Part shown: positions 33,983 through 43,826 of the stretch, in pieces
Numbering within the stretch: position 1 is the stretch's first letter
How the letters are laid out: every line of letters begins with the position of its first letter
From: JBJMLO01 sp045805265
GTDB taxonomy: Bacteria; Actinomycetota; UBA4738; JACQTL01
Assembly: GCA_045805265.1 (NCBI GenBank)
Contig: JBJMLO010000013.1
Location: 62,001 to 126,000, forward strand
Direction: 5' to 3'
Length of the DNA stretch: 64,000 nt
Program-made: the position numbers and the translations under genes
Notes under the pieces: model-generated
Database searches by the model: none
Told to the model about the DNA's origin: nothing
The model's input: only the letters and a program-made list of their open reading frames with translations

Positions 33983-34465
33983 GTGGAGCGCCTGTGGAGC
34001 CCGTGGCGCATGGAGTACATCCGCCAGGCCCATGACGAGCCTGACAAGTGCCTGTTCTGCGAGCTGGCGGCCGGGACCGACGACGAGCGGTCGCTCGTCC
34101 TGCACCGCGGCGAGCGCGCGCTCGTCGTGATGAACGCGTACCCGTACAACCCCGGACACGTGATGGTCGCGCCGTTCCGCCACGTCGGCGACCTCGAACG
34201 GCTGAATCCGGACGAGCTGCTCGACTCGGCGCGCCTCCAGCAGGCGGCGGTCCGCGCGCTGCGGGAGGAGATGTCGCCGCACGGCTACAACGTCGGGATG
34301 AACCTCGGCCGGGTGGCCGGCGCGGGCATCCCGGACCACGTGCACTGGCACGTGGTCCCCCGGTGGAACGGCGACACCAACTACATGCCGGTGGTGGGGG
34401 AGACCCGCGTGCTGCCCGAGTCGCTCGAGGACACGTACCGCAAGCTCCGGCCCCGGTTCTCCTGA
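33983..34465 (+). CDS. HIT domain protein (histidine-triad nucleotide hydrolase family)
   Basis: GTG 33983 starts 11 bp after thrS. The 160-residue protein opens with the conserved VERLWSPWRMEYI and a CLFC zinc knuckle, and carries the histidine triad DHVHWHVVPRW near residue 118. HIT proteins hydrolyse dinucleoside polyphosphates or nucleotide phosphoramidates, and ones with this N-terminus are always next to thrS and a CDP-alcohol phosphatidyltransferase in actinobacteria. Here the latter is displaced by about 8 kb. Confidence 0.92.
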   Translation: MERLWSPWRMEYIRQAHDEPDKCLFCELAAGTDDERSLVLHRGERALVVMNAYPYNPGHVMVAPFRHVGDLERLNPDELLDSARLQQAAVRALREEMSPHGYNVGMNLGRVAGAGIPDHVHWHVVPRWNGDTNYMPVVGETRVLPESLEDTYRKLRPRFS

Positions 34466-34470
34466 CGGCG

Positions 34471-35016
34471 ATGCCGCACGCGGTCAGGATCGCCGGCTAC
34501 GACCCCGCGTGGCCGGAGCGGTACGAGGCGGAGGCCGCCCGCCTGCGCCGGACGCTCGGGCCCGTGGCCGTCCGGATCGAGCACGTGGGGTCGACCGCGG
34601 TGCCCGGCCTGCCGGCGAAGCCGACGATCGACATCCAGGTCTCGGTGGCGTCGTTCGAGCCCTTCGAGGCATACGGAGAGCCGCTCCGGAACCTCGGGTA
34701 CGAATACCGCCCCAACGACGAGCCCGAGCATCGGTTCTTTGCGCTGTGGGGTCCGGACCGCGAGCGGCTCGTGCACGTCCACGTCTGCGAGGCTGGCGGC
34801 GAATGGGAACGGCGCCACCTGGCGTTCCGCGACGCCCTGCGCGCCGACCCGGACCTGCGGGCGAGGTACGAGGCCGAGAAGCTCAGGGTCGCGGCGCTCC
34901 ATCCCGGCGACTCCCTCGCCTACGCCGACGCCAAAACCCCGTGGATCCGGGCCGAGGAGCGCCGCCTCGGCATCATCGAACCGGGAGACGAGAAGCCGGG
35001 ACCCCTGGGGGGCTAG
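34471..35016 (+). CDS. GrpB/UPF0157 family nucleotidyltransferase-like protein
   Basis: ATG 34471 is 5 bp after the HIT gene. The 181-residue protein has the family motifs YDPAWPERYEAEAARL, RIEHVGSTAVPGLPAKPTID and the C-terminal WERRHLAFRDALRADPDLR, plus AYADAKTPWI. The HVGSTAVPGLPAKPTID stretch is the equivalent of the GS-x-D-x-D signature of the Pol-beta nucleotidyltransferase fold. The biological substrate is unknown. The stop codon shares a palindromic CTAG with the stop of the convergent DyP peroxidase gene. Confidence 0.85.
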   Translation: MPHAVRIAGYDPAWPERYEAEAARLRRTLGPVAVRIEHVGSTAVPGLPAKPTIDIQVSVASFEPFEAYGEPLRNLGYEYRPNDEPEHRFFALWGPDRERLVHVHVCEAGGEWERRHLAFRDALRADPDLRARYEAEKLRVAALHPGDSLAYADAKTPWIRAEERRLGIIEPGDEKPGPLGG

Positions 35017-36284
35017 AGCAACTCCTGCCCCAGGAAGCTCCCGGGCCGGACTCCGGGGAGGATCGCGAACACGGCCGAGCCGGTGTGGCGGAGGTACTCG
35101 TTCAGGGCATCGGACCGGGCGAGCCGCCGCTGGATCGGGATGAACTGCCGCCGGGGGTCGCGCTGGAACGCCAGGAAGAACAGGCCTCCCTCCAGGTTTC
35201 CCTCGCCGCCGCCGCCGTCCACGAACGAGTAGGGGCGGCGCAGGATGCGCTGACCCGCGTTCGAGTCCGGTCCGGCCAGGCGGACGTGGGCGTTCGTGGG
35301 GATGACGGGGAGCCCGCCGCCGCCGAGCGCGTGGAAGTCGATCCGGTCGTGCTCCGCCCGGCCGGTGAGCGGCGCCCCGCTGCCCTTCCGGCGCCCGATG
35401 ACACGTTCCTGTTCACCCAGGCTGGAGCCGTCCCACCGGTCGATCCGCACGTCGATCCGGCGCGCGACGAGGTAGGTGCCGTCGCGCATCCACGCCGGCC
35501 CCTCGGCTCCGACCCACACGAACCGCGCCGCGTCGGAGACGTCGCGGACGTTGTTCGTCCCGTCCTTGAACCCCAGCAGGTTCCGGGGCGTGACGCCCGC
35601 CCCGACCTCGGGGAGGAACCCCGCCTGCGACCAGCGCACGGAGACCAGCCCGTGTCCCAGCCGCACCAGCTCGCGGACCGCGTGGAACGCCACCTGCACG
35701 TCGTCGGCGCAGGCCTGGATGCACAGGGCGCCGCCGGTCCGCGCGGGGTCCAGGTCGTCGGTGGGGAACACCGGGAGGTCCACGAGCGCGTCGGGCCGGC
35801 GCGCCGCCAGGCCGAGGACGTCGCGGCCGTCCGCCGTGAACAGCGCCGGCCCGACGCCGAAGGTGACGGTGAGGCTGCTCGGCCCGAGGCCCACGGCCTC
35901 GCCGGTGTCCCACGGCACCTCGGAGGACTTGCCGGGACCGCCTGCTGGCGCCCGGCCCAGGGTCAGCCGGGCCGCCGCCGTCGTCCAGTACCGGAACAGC
36001 GCGCGGAGGTCACCGCGGGAGCGATCGGCCAGGTCGAGGGATGCGAACACGATGTGCCGCTGCTGCGGCGTGACGATCCCCGACTGGTGGGGACCGTGGA
36101 ACGGCACGACTTCCGCCCGACGGTCTTCGGTGGCCGTCGACGAGCCCCGGGTGCGGTCCGCGAACCGGACCCCTCCCGCGCCGGCCGCGGCCCCGATGCC
36201 GGCCGCGCCCAGCCAGGCGAGCGCCTGCCGCCGCGAGACGCCACCGTTGTTCCCGGTCCGTTCGCCCTCGGGCTCTGGGTCCAT
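35013..36284 (-). CDS. Tat-exported DyP-type haem peroxidase (EfeB-like)
   Basis: The 423-residue protein starts at ATG 36284 with a twin-arginine signal (SRRQALAWLGAAGIGAAAGA). The DyP family motif GFKDGTNN lies near residue 238 and supplies the distal Asp. A likely proximal His is in TNAHVRLAGP near residue 330, and the SFVDGGGGEGNLEGGLFFLAFQRDPRRQF region matches EfeB/DyP enzymes in separate blocks. Such proteins oxidise dyes or release iron from haem outside the membrane. No efeU or efeO gene is next to it, so an iron-uptake role is not supported by context. Confidence 0.9.
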   Translation of the reverse strand: MDPEPEGERTGNNGGVSRRQALAWLGAAGIGAAAGAGGVRFADRTRGSSTATEDRRAEVVPFHGPHQSGIVTPQQRHIVFASLDLADRSRGDLRALFRYWTTAAARLTLGRAPAGGPGKSSEVPWDTGEAVGLGPSSLTVTFGVGPALFTADGRDVLGLAARRPDALVDLPVFPTDDLDPARTGGALCIQACADDVQVAFHAVRELVRLGHGLVSVRWSQAGFLPEVGAGVTPRNLLGFKDGTNNVRDVSDAARFVWVGAEGPAWMRDGTYLVARRIDVRIDRWDGSSLGEQERVIGRRKGSGAPLTGRAEHDRIDFHALGGGGLPVIPTNAHVRLAGPDSNAGQRILRRPYSFVDGGGGEGNLEGGLFFLAFQRDPRRQFIPIQRRLARSDALNEYLRHTGSAVFAILPGVRPGSFLGQELL

Positions 36285-36315
36285 CGCTCGCCGTGGAATG
36301 GAATCCGCTCCGGGC

Positions 36316-36909
36316 TCAGTACTTGAACAGCTTGCCCAGGCAGTAGGGGTCGTCGAGCTCGTCGGCCTCGGGCTTGCACCGCACGGTCCCGTTCACGCCC
36401 GCCCGGCGCATGTGGGGGATGGCGATGACCAGGTTGATCGTCCCCGATCTGGGGGTGTCGGCTCCCGGCGACGGGTCCTCCTGGATCACGGACCACAGGG
36501 TGCCGCTCGACTTGCGCGCGAACACCAGGTCGAACCCGATCCCGAATCGCCACAGGCGGTGCACGGCGGCGGCGAAGACCATGCCCCGGACGTCCGGGAC
36601 GATCGCCGCCGGGGGGCCGGTGGGCCCGGGCTCCTCGGACGCGTCCCCCGGGGGATCACCGCTTCGGGTCCCTTGGGGTTCGGCCGAGCGCCGGACGTCC
36701 ATGCCGTTCGGCATGCCCGAGCGCCGGACGTCCATGCCGTTCTGCATGGGCAGCGTGGGGCCGGGGTCGGCGCCGGTCCCGGCAGCCGCGTTGCACCCGG
36801 CCAGCGCCAGGACGAGCACCAGGAAGGCGGCGATTCGCCCCGGGTGGCGGGTCCCGCCGCCCGACGTCATCGGCGCGCGCCCCACTCGGCCCCGTCTCGC
36901 CCTCCCCAT
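36316..36909 (-). CDS. PASTA-domain lipoprotein
   Basis: ATG 36909 follows a GGGGAGGA site that overlaps the stop of the upstream GNAT gene; ATG 36870 is an alternative. The 197-residue product has a lipobox (LVLALAGC) at about residues 31-38. A low-complexity linker follows with two copies of NGMDVRRS, then a PASTA-like domain from about residue 100 (VPDVRGMVFAAAVHRLWRFG, IQEDPSPGADTPRSGTINLVIA). PASTA domains often bind peptidoglycan or beta-lactams; function here is unknown. Confidence 0.7.
   Translation of the reverse strand: MGRARRGRVGRAPMTSGGGTRHPGRIAAFLVLVLALAGCNAAAGTGADPGPTLPMQNGMDVRRSGMPNGMDVRRSAEPQGTRSGDPPGDASEEPGPTGPPAAIVPDVRGMVFAAAVHRLWRFGIGFDLVFARKSSGTLWSVIQEDPSPGADTPRSGTINLVIAIPHMRRAGVNGTVRCKPEADELDDPYCLGKLFKY
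36685..36742. repeat. 25-bp direct repeat, period 33 bp, inside the PASTA lipoprotein gene
   Basis: CGAGCGCCGGACGTCCATGC continuing CGTTC occurs at 36685-36709 and again at 36718-36742. The copies are identical over 25 bp and encode an 11-residue repeat in the linker, pointing to recent slippage or duplication. Confidence 0.85.
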
Positions 36910-36914
36910 GGTCG

Positions 36915-37502
36915 TCAGTCCTCCCCGGTGATCGCGAAGATCAGATGATCCTCCCATCTGCCATTGATACGAAGATAGCGGGGGGCGAGGCCCTCGCGGC
37001 GGAAGCCGTTCTTCTCGAGGACCCGGATCGACGCGGCGTTGTGGGGCATCACCGCGGCCTGCACCCGATGCAGGCCCAGTCGGTCGAGGGCGATCCCCAC
37101 CACCAGCCCCACGGCCTCCGTGCAGATCCCGCGACCGTTGGCCGCCCGGTCGACGTAGTAGCCGAGGTTCGCGTTCTGCCAGGGCCCGCGAACGACCACC
37201 GACAGCCGGACCCGCCCCACCAGCGGCCCGTCCGGCAGGGCGATGCCGAACGTGTACTCGCGGTCCTCGCCCCAGGCCCGCACGCCGTGGCCGATGGCAT
37301 CCCGCTGAGCCTCGAGCGTGAAGTGCTCGTTCGTCAGCGTGGGCTCGAACGGCGTGAAGAACCTCCGGTTCCGGACCCGGAGCTCGAGCATCTCCCGCGC
37401 GTCCTCCGGTCGGAGGTCGCGGACGAGGCATCTCGACCCCGCGACCTCGAAGGGCCGGGGGAGTCGCTCGACCACCGCCCGGTTCCCGGAGGCCGCCCTC
37501 AC
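36915..37502 (-). CDS. GNAT family N-acetyltransferase (RimJ/RimL type)
   Basis: GTG 37502 overlaps the stop of the upstream membrane-protein gene (GTGA). The 195-residue protein shows the RimJ-type pattern: LRPEDAREMLELRVRNRRFF, acetyl-CoA loop NGRGICTEAVGLVVG in place of Q-x-x-G-x-G/A, and the C-terminal VLEKNGFRREGLAPRYLRINGRWEDH. It probably acetylates a protein N-terminus or small amine. The enclosing frame remains open upstream to 38003, but that part is a shadow of the membrane-protein gene. Confidence 0.85.
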   Translation of the reverse strand: MRAASGNRAVVERLPRPFEVAGSRCLVRDLRPEDAREMLELRVRNRRFFTPFEPTLTNEHFTLEAQRDAIGHGVRAWGEDREYTFGIALPDGPLVGRVRLSVVVRGPWQNANLGYYVDRAANGRGICTEAVGLVVGIALDRLGLHRVQAAVMPHNAASIRVLEKNGFRREGLAPRYLRINGRWEDHLIFAITGED

Positions 37503-37969
37503 CCGACCTGGGGGCCGAACGGGTCCCAGCCCACCAGCCCGTGGTCGACCAGACGGCGGATGTCCTCGCCGACCCGGGCGTACAGGATCGCGCCGCCCCC
37601 CAGGCCGGGGCACGCCAGCAGCGCCATCCGCCAGGGCTGACCGCTCATCTGGTACAGGATCACGCCGAGCACCACGGGCCCGATCATCCCCGCAACACCC
37701 ATCAGCGACAGCTGCCAGGCCATCCTGCTGAGCGACGGCCGGGGGGTCTGGCGGTCGGCCATCCCGATGACCTGCTCCGGGCGCAGGAACACCGCGTACC
37801 ACACCGCGATGCTGATCAGCGAGTACCCGAGGAAGATCAGGGTCAGCACGTTCGGCCGCGAGGCCCGGGAGGCCACCGGCGCGGTCAGGAGCGACACGGC
37901 GACCGCCACGGCGACGAAGGACAGACCGACCAGGAAGGCCGTCCTGCGGTTGCGCAGCGCTTCCTCCAC
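37499..37969 (-). CDS. Four-helix integral membrane protein of unknown function
   Basis: GTG 37969 starts a 156-residue protein with four hydrophobic segments at about 12-30, 41-62, 88-107 and 113-131. I do not recognise a family; the overall shape resembles small actinobacterial DUF membrane proteins. It is translationally coupled to the GNAT gene downstream and lies beyond the EF-G2 gene on the same strand. Confidence 0.7.
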   Translation of the reverse strand: MEEALRNRRTAFLVGLSFVAVAVAVSLLTAPVASRASRPNVLTLIFLGYSLISIAVWYAVFLRPEQVIGMADRQTPRPSLSRMAWQLSLMGVAGMIGPVVLGVILYQMSGQPWRMALLACPGLGGGAILYARVGEDIRRLVDHGLVGWDPFGPQVG

Positions 37970-38078
37970 GCGATCCTCCCCGACTCTCGGTCACGGGTGT
38001 CACTCCGCCGGTGTCACCGCCACCGCCCTGTTGGCTCTCCGCGAACTTGTACGCGGCTCCACCCCCCGGCGGTTCGCC

Positions 38079-40163
38079 CTACTTGTGCCCCTCTTCCTTC
38101 TCCCGCTTCGCCTCGTCGATGACCTTCTGGGCGATGTGCGAGGGGACCTCCTCGTAGTGCGAGAACTTCATGCCGAACGTCCCCCGCCCACCGGTCATGG
38201 AGCGGAGGTCGATCGAGTACCGGGCCACCTCCGCGAGCGGGGCCAGCGCCCGGATCCGCTGCCGGCCGGGCGCGGTCTGCTCCATCCCCAGGATCTTGCC
38301 CCGCTTGGAGTTGAGGTCGCCCATGATGTCGCCCGTGTAGGCGTCGGGCACGACGATGTCGAGCTCGGCGATGGGCTCGAGCAGCGCGATGCCGGCCTGC
38401 TGGGCCCCTTCCTTGAGGGCGTGCGACCCCGCGATCTGGAACGCGATGTCCGAGGAGTCCACCGTGTGGAACTTCCCGTCGTACAGGACGACCTTCACGT
38501 CGACCATCGGGTACCCGGCGGCCACGCCTTCCGCCATGGCCTTCACGACACCCTTCTCGACCGACGGGATGAACTGGTTGGGGATGGCCCCGCCCACGAT
38601 CTTGTCCTCGAACTCGAACCCGCCGCCGTGGGCGAGCGGGGAGACCTCGATCCAGCACACGCCGTACTGGCCATGGCCGCCGGACTGCTTGACGTGCCGG
38701 CCCTGGGCCTTGGCCGAGCCCTTGATCGTCTCCTTGTACGGGATCCGCGCCGGCCGGTGCGTGACGTCGACGCCGTACTTCCGCTTCATCCGCTCCAGCG
38801 AGACGTCGAGGTGGGCCTCGCCCATGCCGTACATCACGGTCTCGTGGGTCTCCTCGCTCCGCTCGATGCGCAGCGTGGGGTCCTCCTCGCGCACGCGAGA
38901 CAGGGCGGTGGACAGCTTGTCCTCGTCGCCCTTCGTCTTGGGCTCGACGGCGATCCCCAGCAGCGGCTCCGGCATGGGGATCGGTGGGAGCACGACCGGG
39001 TCGTCCTTCGTCGAGAACGTGTCGCCGGTGGTCGTGTGGCTGAGCTTGGCCACGGCGCCGATGTCGCCGGCCGGCACCTCGGAGACGTTGTCGTGCTCCT
39101 TGCCCCGCAACGTGAACAGCTGGCCGACGCGCTCGTCGGTCTTCTTCGTCGCGTTGTAGACGGAGGAGTCCGGGCGGACCTTCCCGGAGAACACCCGGAA
39201 CATCGAGATGTGGCCGACGTAGGGGTCGGACACCGTCTTGAACACGAGCGTGGTGAGCGGTCCGTTCGGGTCGCACGGCCGCTCCGCCTCCCCCTTCGGC
39301 CCGGTCACGGTGGCGGGGGGGCGTTCGTTGGGTGCGGGGAAGACCTCCGCGATGAACTTCAGCAGCAGGTCCACGCCGACGGGCTTGGTGGCGGCGGTGA
39401 CGAACACCGGCGCGATCTTCGCGTCGACGAACCCGGCGTGGAGGCCTTTCACGATCTCGCCCTCCGGCAGCTCGCCGGTCTCGAGGTACTGCTCGAGCAG
39501 TGCGTCGTCCGCCTCGGCGACCGCCTCCGTGAGCTTCTCGCGCAGCGGGTCGGCCTTCGCGTGGAGGGCGTCCGGCCACTCGCCCTCCTCGCCGGTCGCG
39601 TCCGAGCCGTACGTGTACGCCTTCGCCGAGAGCAGGTCGGCCACCCCGGCGAAGTCGTGCTCCTCCCCGATCGGGAACTGCAGCGGCGCGACCTGGGTCC
39701 CGAACGACGTCACCAGGTCGTCCAGGGTCCGCTCGAACGACGCCCGCTCGCGGTCGAGCTTGTTGATCACGATGGCGCGGGGGAGTCCCAGCTCGGCGGC
39801 CAGCTCCCATCCCGCCTCGGTCTGGACCTCGACGCCGTCCACCGCGGACACGACCAGGATCACGGCGTCGACGGCCCGGATCGCGGAGTGCACGTCCCCG
39901 ACGAAGTCCGCGTAGCCGGGGGCGTCGAGGGCGTTGATCTTCACGCCGTGCGTCTCCACCGGCGCCAGCGACAACGACACGCTGATGCCCTTGCGGACCT
40001 CCTCGGGGTCGTGGTCGGAGACGGTATTGCCGTCCTCGACCTTCCCCATCCTGGTGATCGCGCCGCTCGTGAACAGCATGGCTTCGAGCAGCGAGGTCTT
40101 GCCGGCGCCACCGTGGCCGAGGAGGAGGACGTTGCGGACGTGGGACGGCTCGTACGTCTTCAT
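38079..40163 (-). CDS. Elongation factor G-like GTPase (EF-G2 type)
   Basis: ATG 40163 has a GGAAGGA site 5 bp upstream. The 694-residue protein has all five EF-G domains. GTPase motifs are G1 GHGGAGKTS, G3 DAPGYADFVGD and G4 NKLD. In canonical EF-G the G1 reads AHIDAGKT and G3 has DTPGH, whose His activates water; here it is Tyr. Those changes are seen in the actinobacterial EF-G2 paralogues. The usual str operon partners (rpsL, rpsG, tuf) are absent, supporting a secondary factor. A translocase or ribosome-rescue role is unproven. Confidence 0.85.
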   Translation of the reverse strand: MKTYEPSHVRNVLLLGHGGAGKTSLLEAMLFTSGAITRMGKVEDGNTVSDHDPEEVRKGISVSLSLAPVETHGVKINALDAPGYADFVGDVHSAIRAVDAVILVVSAVDGVEVQTEAGWELAAELGLPRAIVINKLDRERASFERTLDDLVTSFGTQVAPLQFPIGEEHDFAGVADLLSAKAYTYGSDATGEEGEWPDALHAKADPLREKLTEAVAEADDALLEQYLETGELPEGEIVKGLHAGFVDAKIAPVFVTAATKPVGVDLLLKFIAEVFPAPNERPPATVTGPKGEAERPCDPNGPLTTLVFKTVSDPYVGHISMFRVFSGKVRPDSSVYNATKKTDERVGQLFTLRGKEHDNVSEVPAGDIGAVAKLSHTTTGDTFSTKDDPVVLPPIPMPEPLLGIAVEPKTKGDEDKLSTALSRVREEDPTLRIERSEETHETVMYGMGEAHLDVSLERMKRKYGVDVTHRPARIPYKETIKGSAKAQGRHVKQSGGHGQYGVCWIEVSPLAHGGGFEFEDKIVGGAIPNQFIPSVEKGVVKAMAEGVAAGYPMVDVKVVLYDGKFHTVDSSDIAFQIAGSHALKEGAQQAGIALLEPIAELDIVVPDAYTGDIMGDLNSKRGKILGMEQTAPGRQRIRALAPLAEVARYSIDLRSMTGGRGTFGMKFSHYEEVPSHIAQKVIDEAKREKEEGHK

Positions 40164-40213
40164 CGTGTCCTTCCGGTGAGGCTCGGGAGTGGAGACTCCC
40201 GCGATTCTAGAGT

Positions 40214-40252
40214 GAATCGGAAAGGAGCCCCCGGGCCCGACCGGGCCGGGAG
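40214..40252 (-). terminator. Possible terminator after the Ser/Thr kinase gene
   Basis: On the minus strand CCCGGCCCG-GT-CGGGCC-(C)-GGG forms a hairpin with one bulged C, followed by GGGGCTCCTTT. It lies between the kinase stop and the EF-G2 start and could separate the two units. Confidence 0.4.
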
Positions 40253-40279
40253 GGGACGGGCGACCGGGGTCCGACGCGC

Positions 40280-42244
<1,965 letters not shown>

Positions 42245-42324
42245 GAGCGCTTTGTAGCACCTTCCGGGGGCGACTCATAGAGGGTGGCCGGGCGTCGAAA
42301 TGGCCGGTGGTACGCTCCGCCGGG

Positions 42325-42876
42325 ATGGCCGACGCGCAGGTGGGGGCCCATGTGCGAGGCGGTGTGACTCCAGGGTCGACGCGGACCAAGCTGGTGCTGG
42401 CGACGGCCGCGGTGCTAATCGGAGGGGCCACCGCGCTGGTCATCACGGGGTCGCCCCGGTGGGCGGCCGCGGCGGCCGCGGGGGCCGGGGTGCTGCTGGT
42501 GGTGAGCGTCGTCCGGGTCGGCCGGGAACCGGCCCCGCTGGACCTGTTCCTCGACTCGATCACCGACCGGGCCTTCGACGGGTGCCTGCTGTCCGCCGTG
42601 GCCCTGGTGCTGCGCCAGTCGGACCGCGTGACCGCGGCCATCGCCACGGCCGCCCTGGTGGCGAGCTTCATCGCGGCGTACGAGCGGGCCCGGGGCCGGG
42701 CCCTCGGCTACCCGATCGAGGACGGCGTCGTCGGCCGGGGCCTCCGGTACGGCCTGGTGGCGGTGGGCCTGGCGATTCCCGGGTGGCTGCGGGGAGCGCT
42801 GGCAGGAGTGCTCGCGCTCGCCGTGCTGACCGGCGCGGTCCGGGCCAGCCAGGTGGCCAAGCAGGAGCGGGAGTGA
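42325..42876 (+). CDS. CDP-alcohol phosphatidyltransferase homologue lacking half the active-site motif
   Basis: ATG 42325 starts a 183-residue membrane protein (GTG 42307 is an alternative). It sits where actinobacteria encode phosphatidylinositol-phosphate synthase, directly before the PatA-type and PimA-type genes. The second half of the family signature is present as FLDSITDR (D77 and D81), but the first half, D-x2-DG-x2-AR, is missing: the aligned stretch LLVVSVVRVGRE retains only one Arg, and the later Gly is Asp73. It has about five hydrophobic segments. Catalysis is doubtful; a structural or redirected role is possible. Confidence 0.65.
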   Translation: MADAQVGAHVRGGVTPGSTRTKLVLATAAVLIGGATALVITGSPRWAAAAAAGAGVLLVVSVVRVGREPAPLDLFLDSITDRAFDGCLLSAVALVLRQSDRVTAAIATAALVASFIAAYERARGRALGYPIEDGVVGRGLRYGLVAVGLAIPGWLRGALAGVLALAVLTGAVRASQVAKQERE

Positions 42877-43826
42877 CCGTCCTTCCGATGGCCGATCCGG
42901 AGGACGGGAACGAGCGGCTGACCCTCGGCCAGCAGTTCTCGTTCCGCCTGTACACGACCATGGAGCGGGTCGCGATGCGCTGGCCGGAGCGCCCGGCCCG
43001 CGCCCTGTTCGAGGGCTACGCGGCCGCAGGGTTCCGCCTCCTGCCGAAGCTCCGGGCGACCGTCGCCAGGAACTACGCCCAGGTGCTCGGGCGGCCCCCC
43101 GATTCGCCGCTGGTCCAGGCCGCGGTCCGGGAGGGGTTCTCGCTGTACGCCCGGTTCTGGTACGAGGCGTTCGCCGTCCGGACGTGGGACCGGGACCGGG
43201 TGAACCGGGCGTTCATCGCGGAGGGGCTGGTGAACATCGACAAGGCGCTGGCCGCGGGGCGCGGGTGCATCGTGGCGCTCCCGCACATGGGGAACTGGGA
43301 CGCGGCGGGGAAGTTCCTCGCGGTGAACGACTACCGGATGGTGGCCGTGGCCGAACTGCTCAAACCCCGGCGGATGTACGAGCTGTTCCTGGAACATCGC
43401 CGCGACCTCGGGATGGAGATCGTCCCACTCACCGAGGACCGGTCCTCGGGCATGCGGCTCGCGCAGATGCTGGCGGACAACTATGTGGTCGCCCTCGTGG
43501 CGGACCGCGACCTGGGCGGCCGGGGGGTGGAGTGCGAGATGTTCGGCCGGATCCGGCGCCTGCCGCCCGGGCCCGCCATGCTGTCGCTGTCGACCGGGGC
43601 TCCGCTGCTCTCGTGCCCGGTGTTCACGACCGACACCGGGTGGGTGACCCTGATCAGCGAGCCGCTGGAGTTCGAGCGGACGGGGAAACTGCGCGAGGAC
43701 GTCACGGCGCTGACCCGGGCGCTGGCCGCGGACTGGGAGCGTGCCATCGCCGCGCACCCGACCGACTGGCACATGTTCCAGCCGGGCTGGGACTTCTCCG
43801 AGCCCGTCCGTCCGGCGTCGCCGTGA
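42873..43826 (+). CDS. PIM acyltransferase-like (PatA/HtrB lysophospholipid acyltransferase family)
   Basis: GTG 42873 overlaps the preceding stop with an AGGAG site upstream; ATG 42888 is an alternative. The 317-residue protein has the family H-x4-D catalytic motif as H138-MGNW-D143, and DNYVVALVADRDLGGRGVEC in two blocks with PPGPAMLSLSTGAP, as in lauroyl/PIM acyltransferases. In mycobacteria the equivalent enzyme adds palmitate to the mannose of PIM1 or PIM2 at the inner membrane. Its gene order with the PimA-type transferase next to it supports the same lipid pathway. Confidence 0.85.
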   Translation: MTVLPMADPEDGNERLTLGQQFSFRLYTTMERVAMRWPERPARALFEGYAAAGFRLLPKLRATVARNYAQVLGRPPDSPLVQAAVREGFSLYARFWYEAFAVRTWDRDRVNRAFIAEGLVNIDKALAAGRGCIVALPHMGNWDAAGKFLAVNDYRMVAVAELLKPRRMYELFLEHRRDLGMEIVPLTEDRSSGMRLAQMLADNYVVALVADRDLGGRGVECEMFGRIRRLPPGPAMLSLSTGAPLLSCPVFTTDTGWVTLISEPLEFERTGKLREDVTALTRALAADWERAIAAHPTDWHMFQPGWDFSEPVRPASP

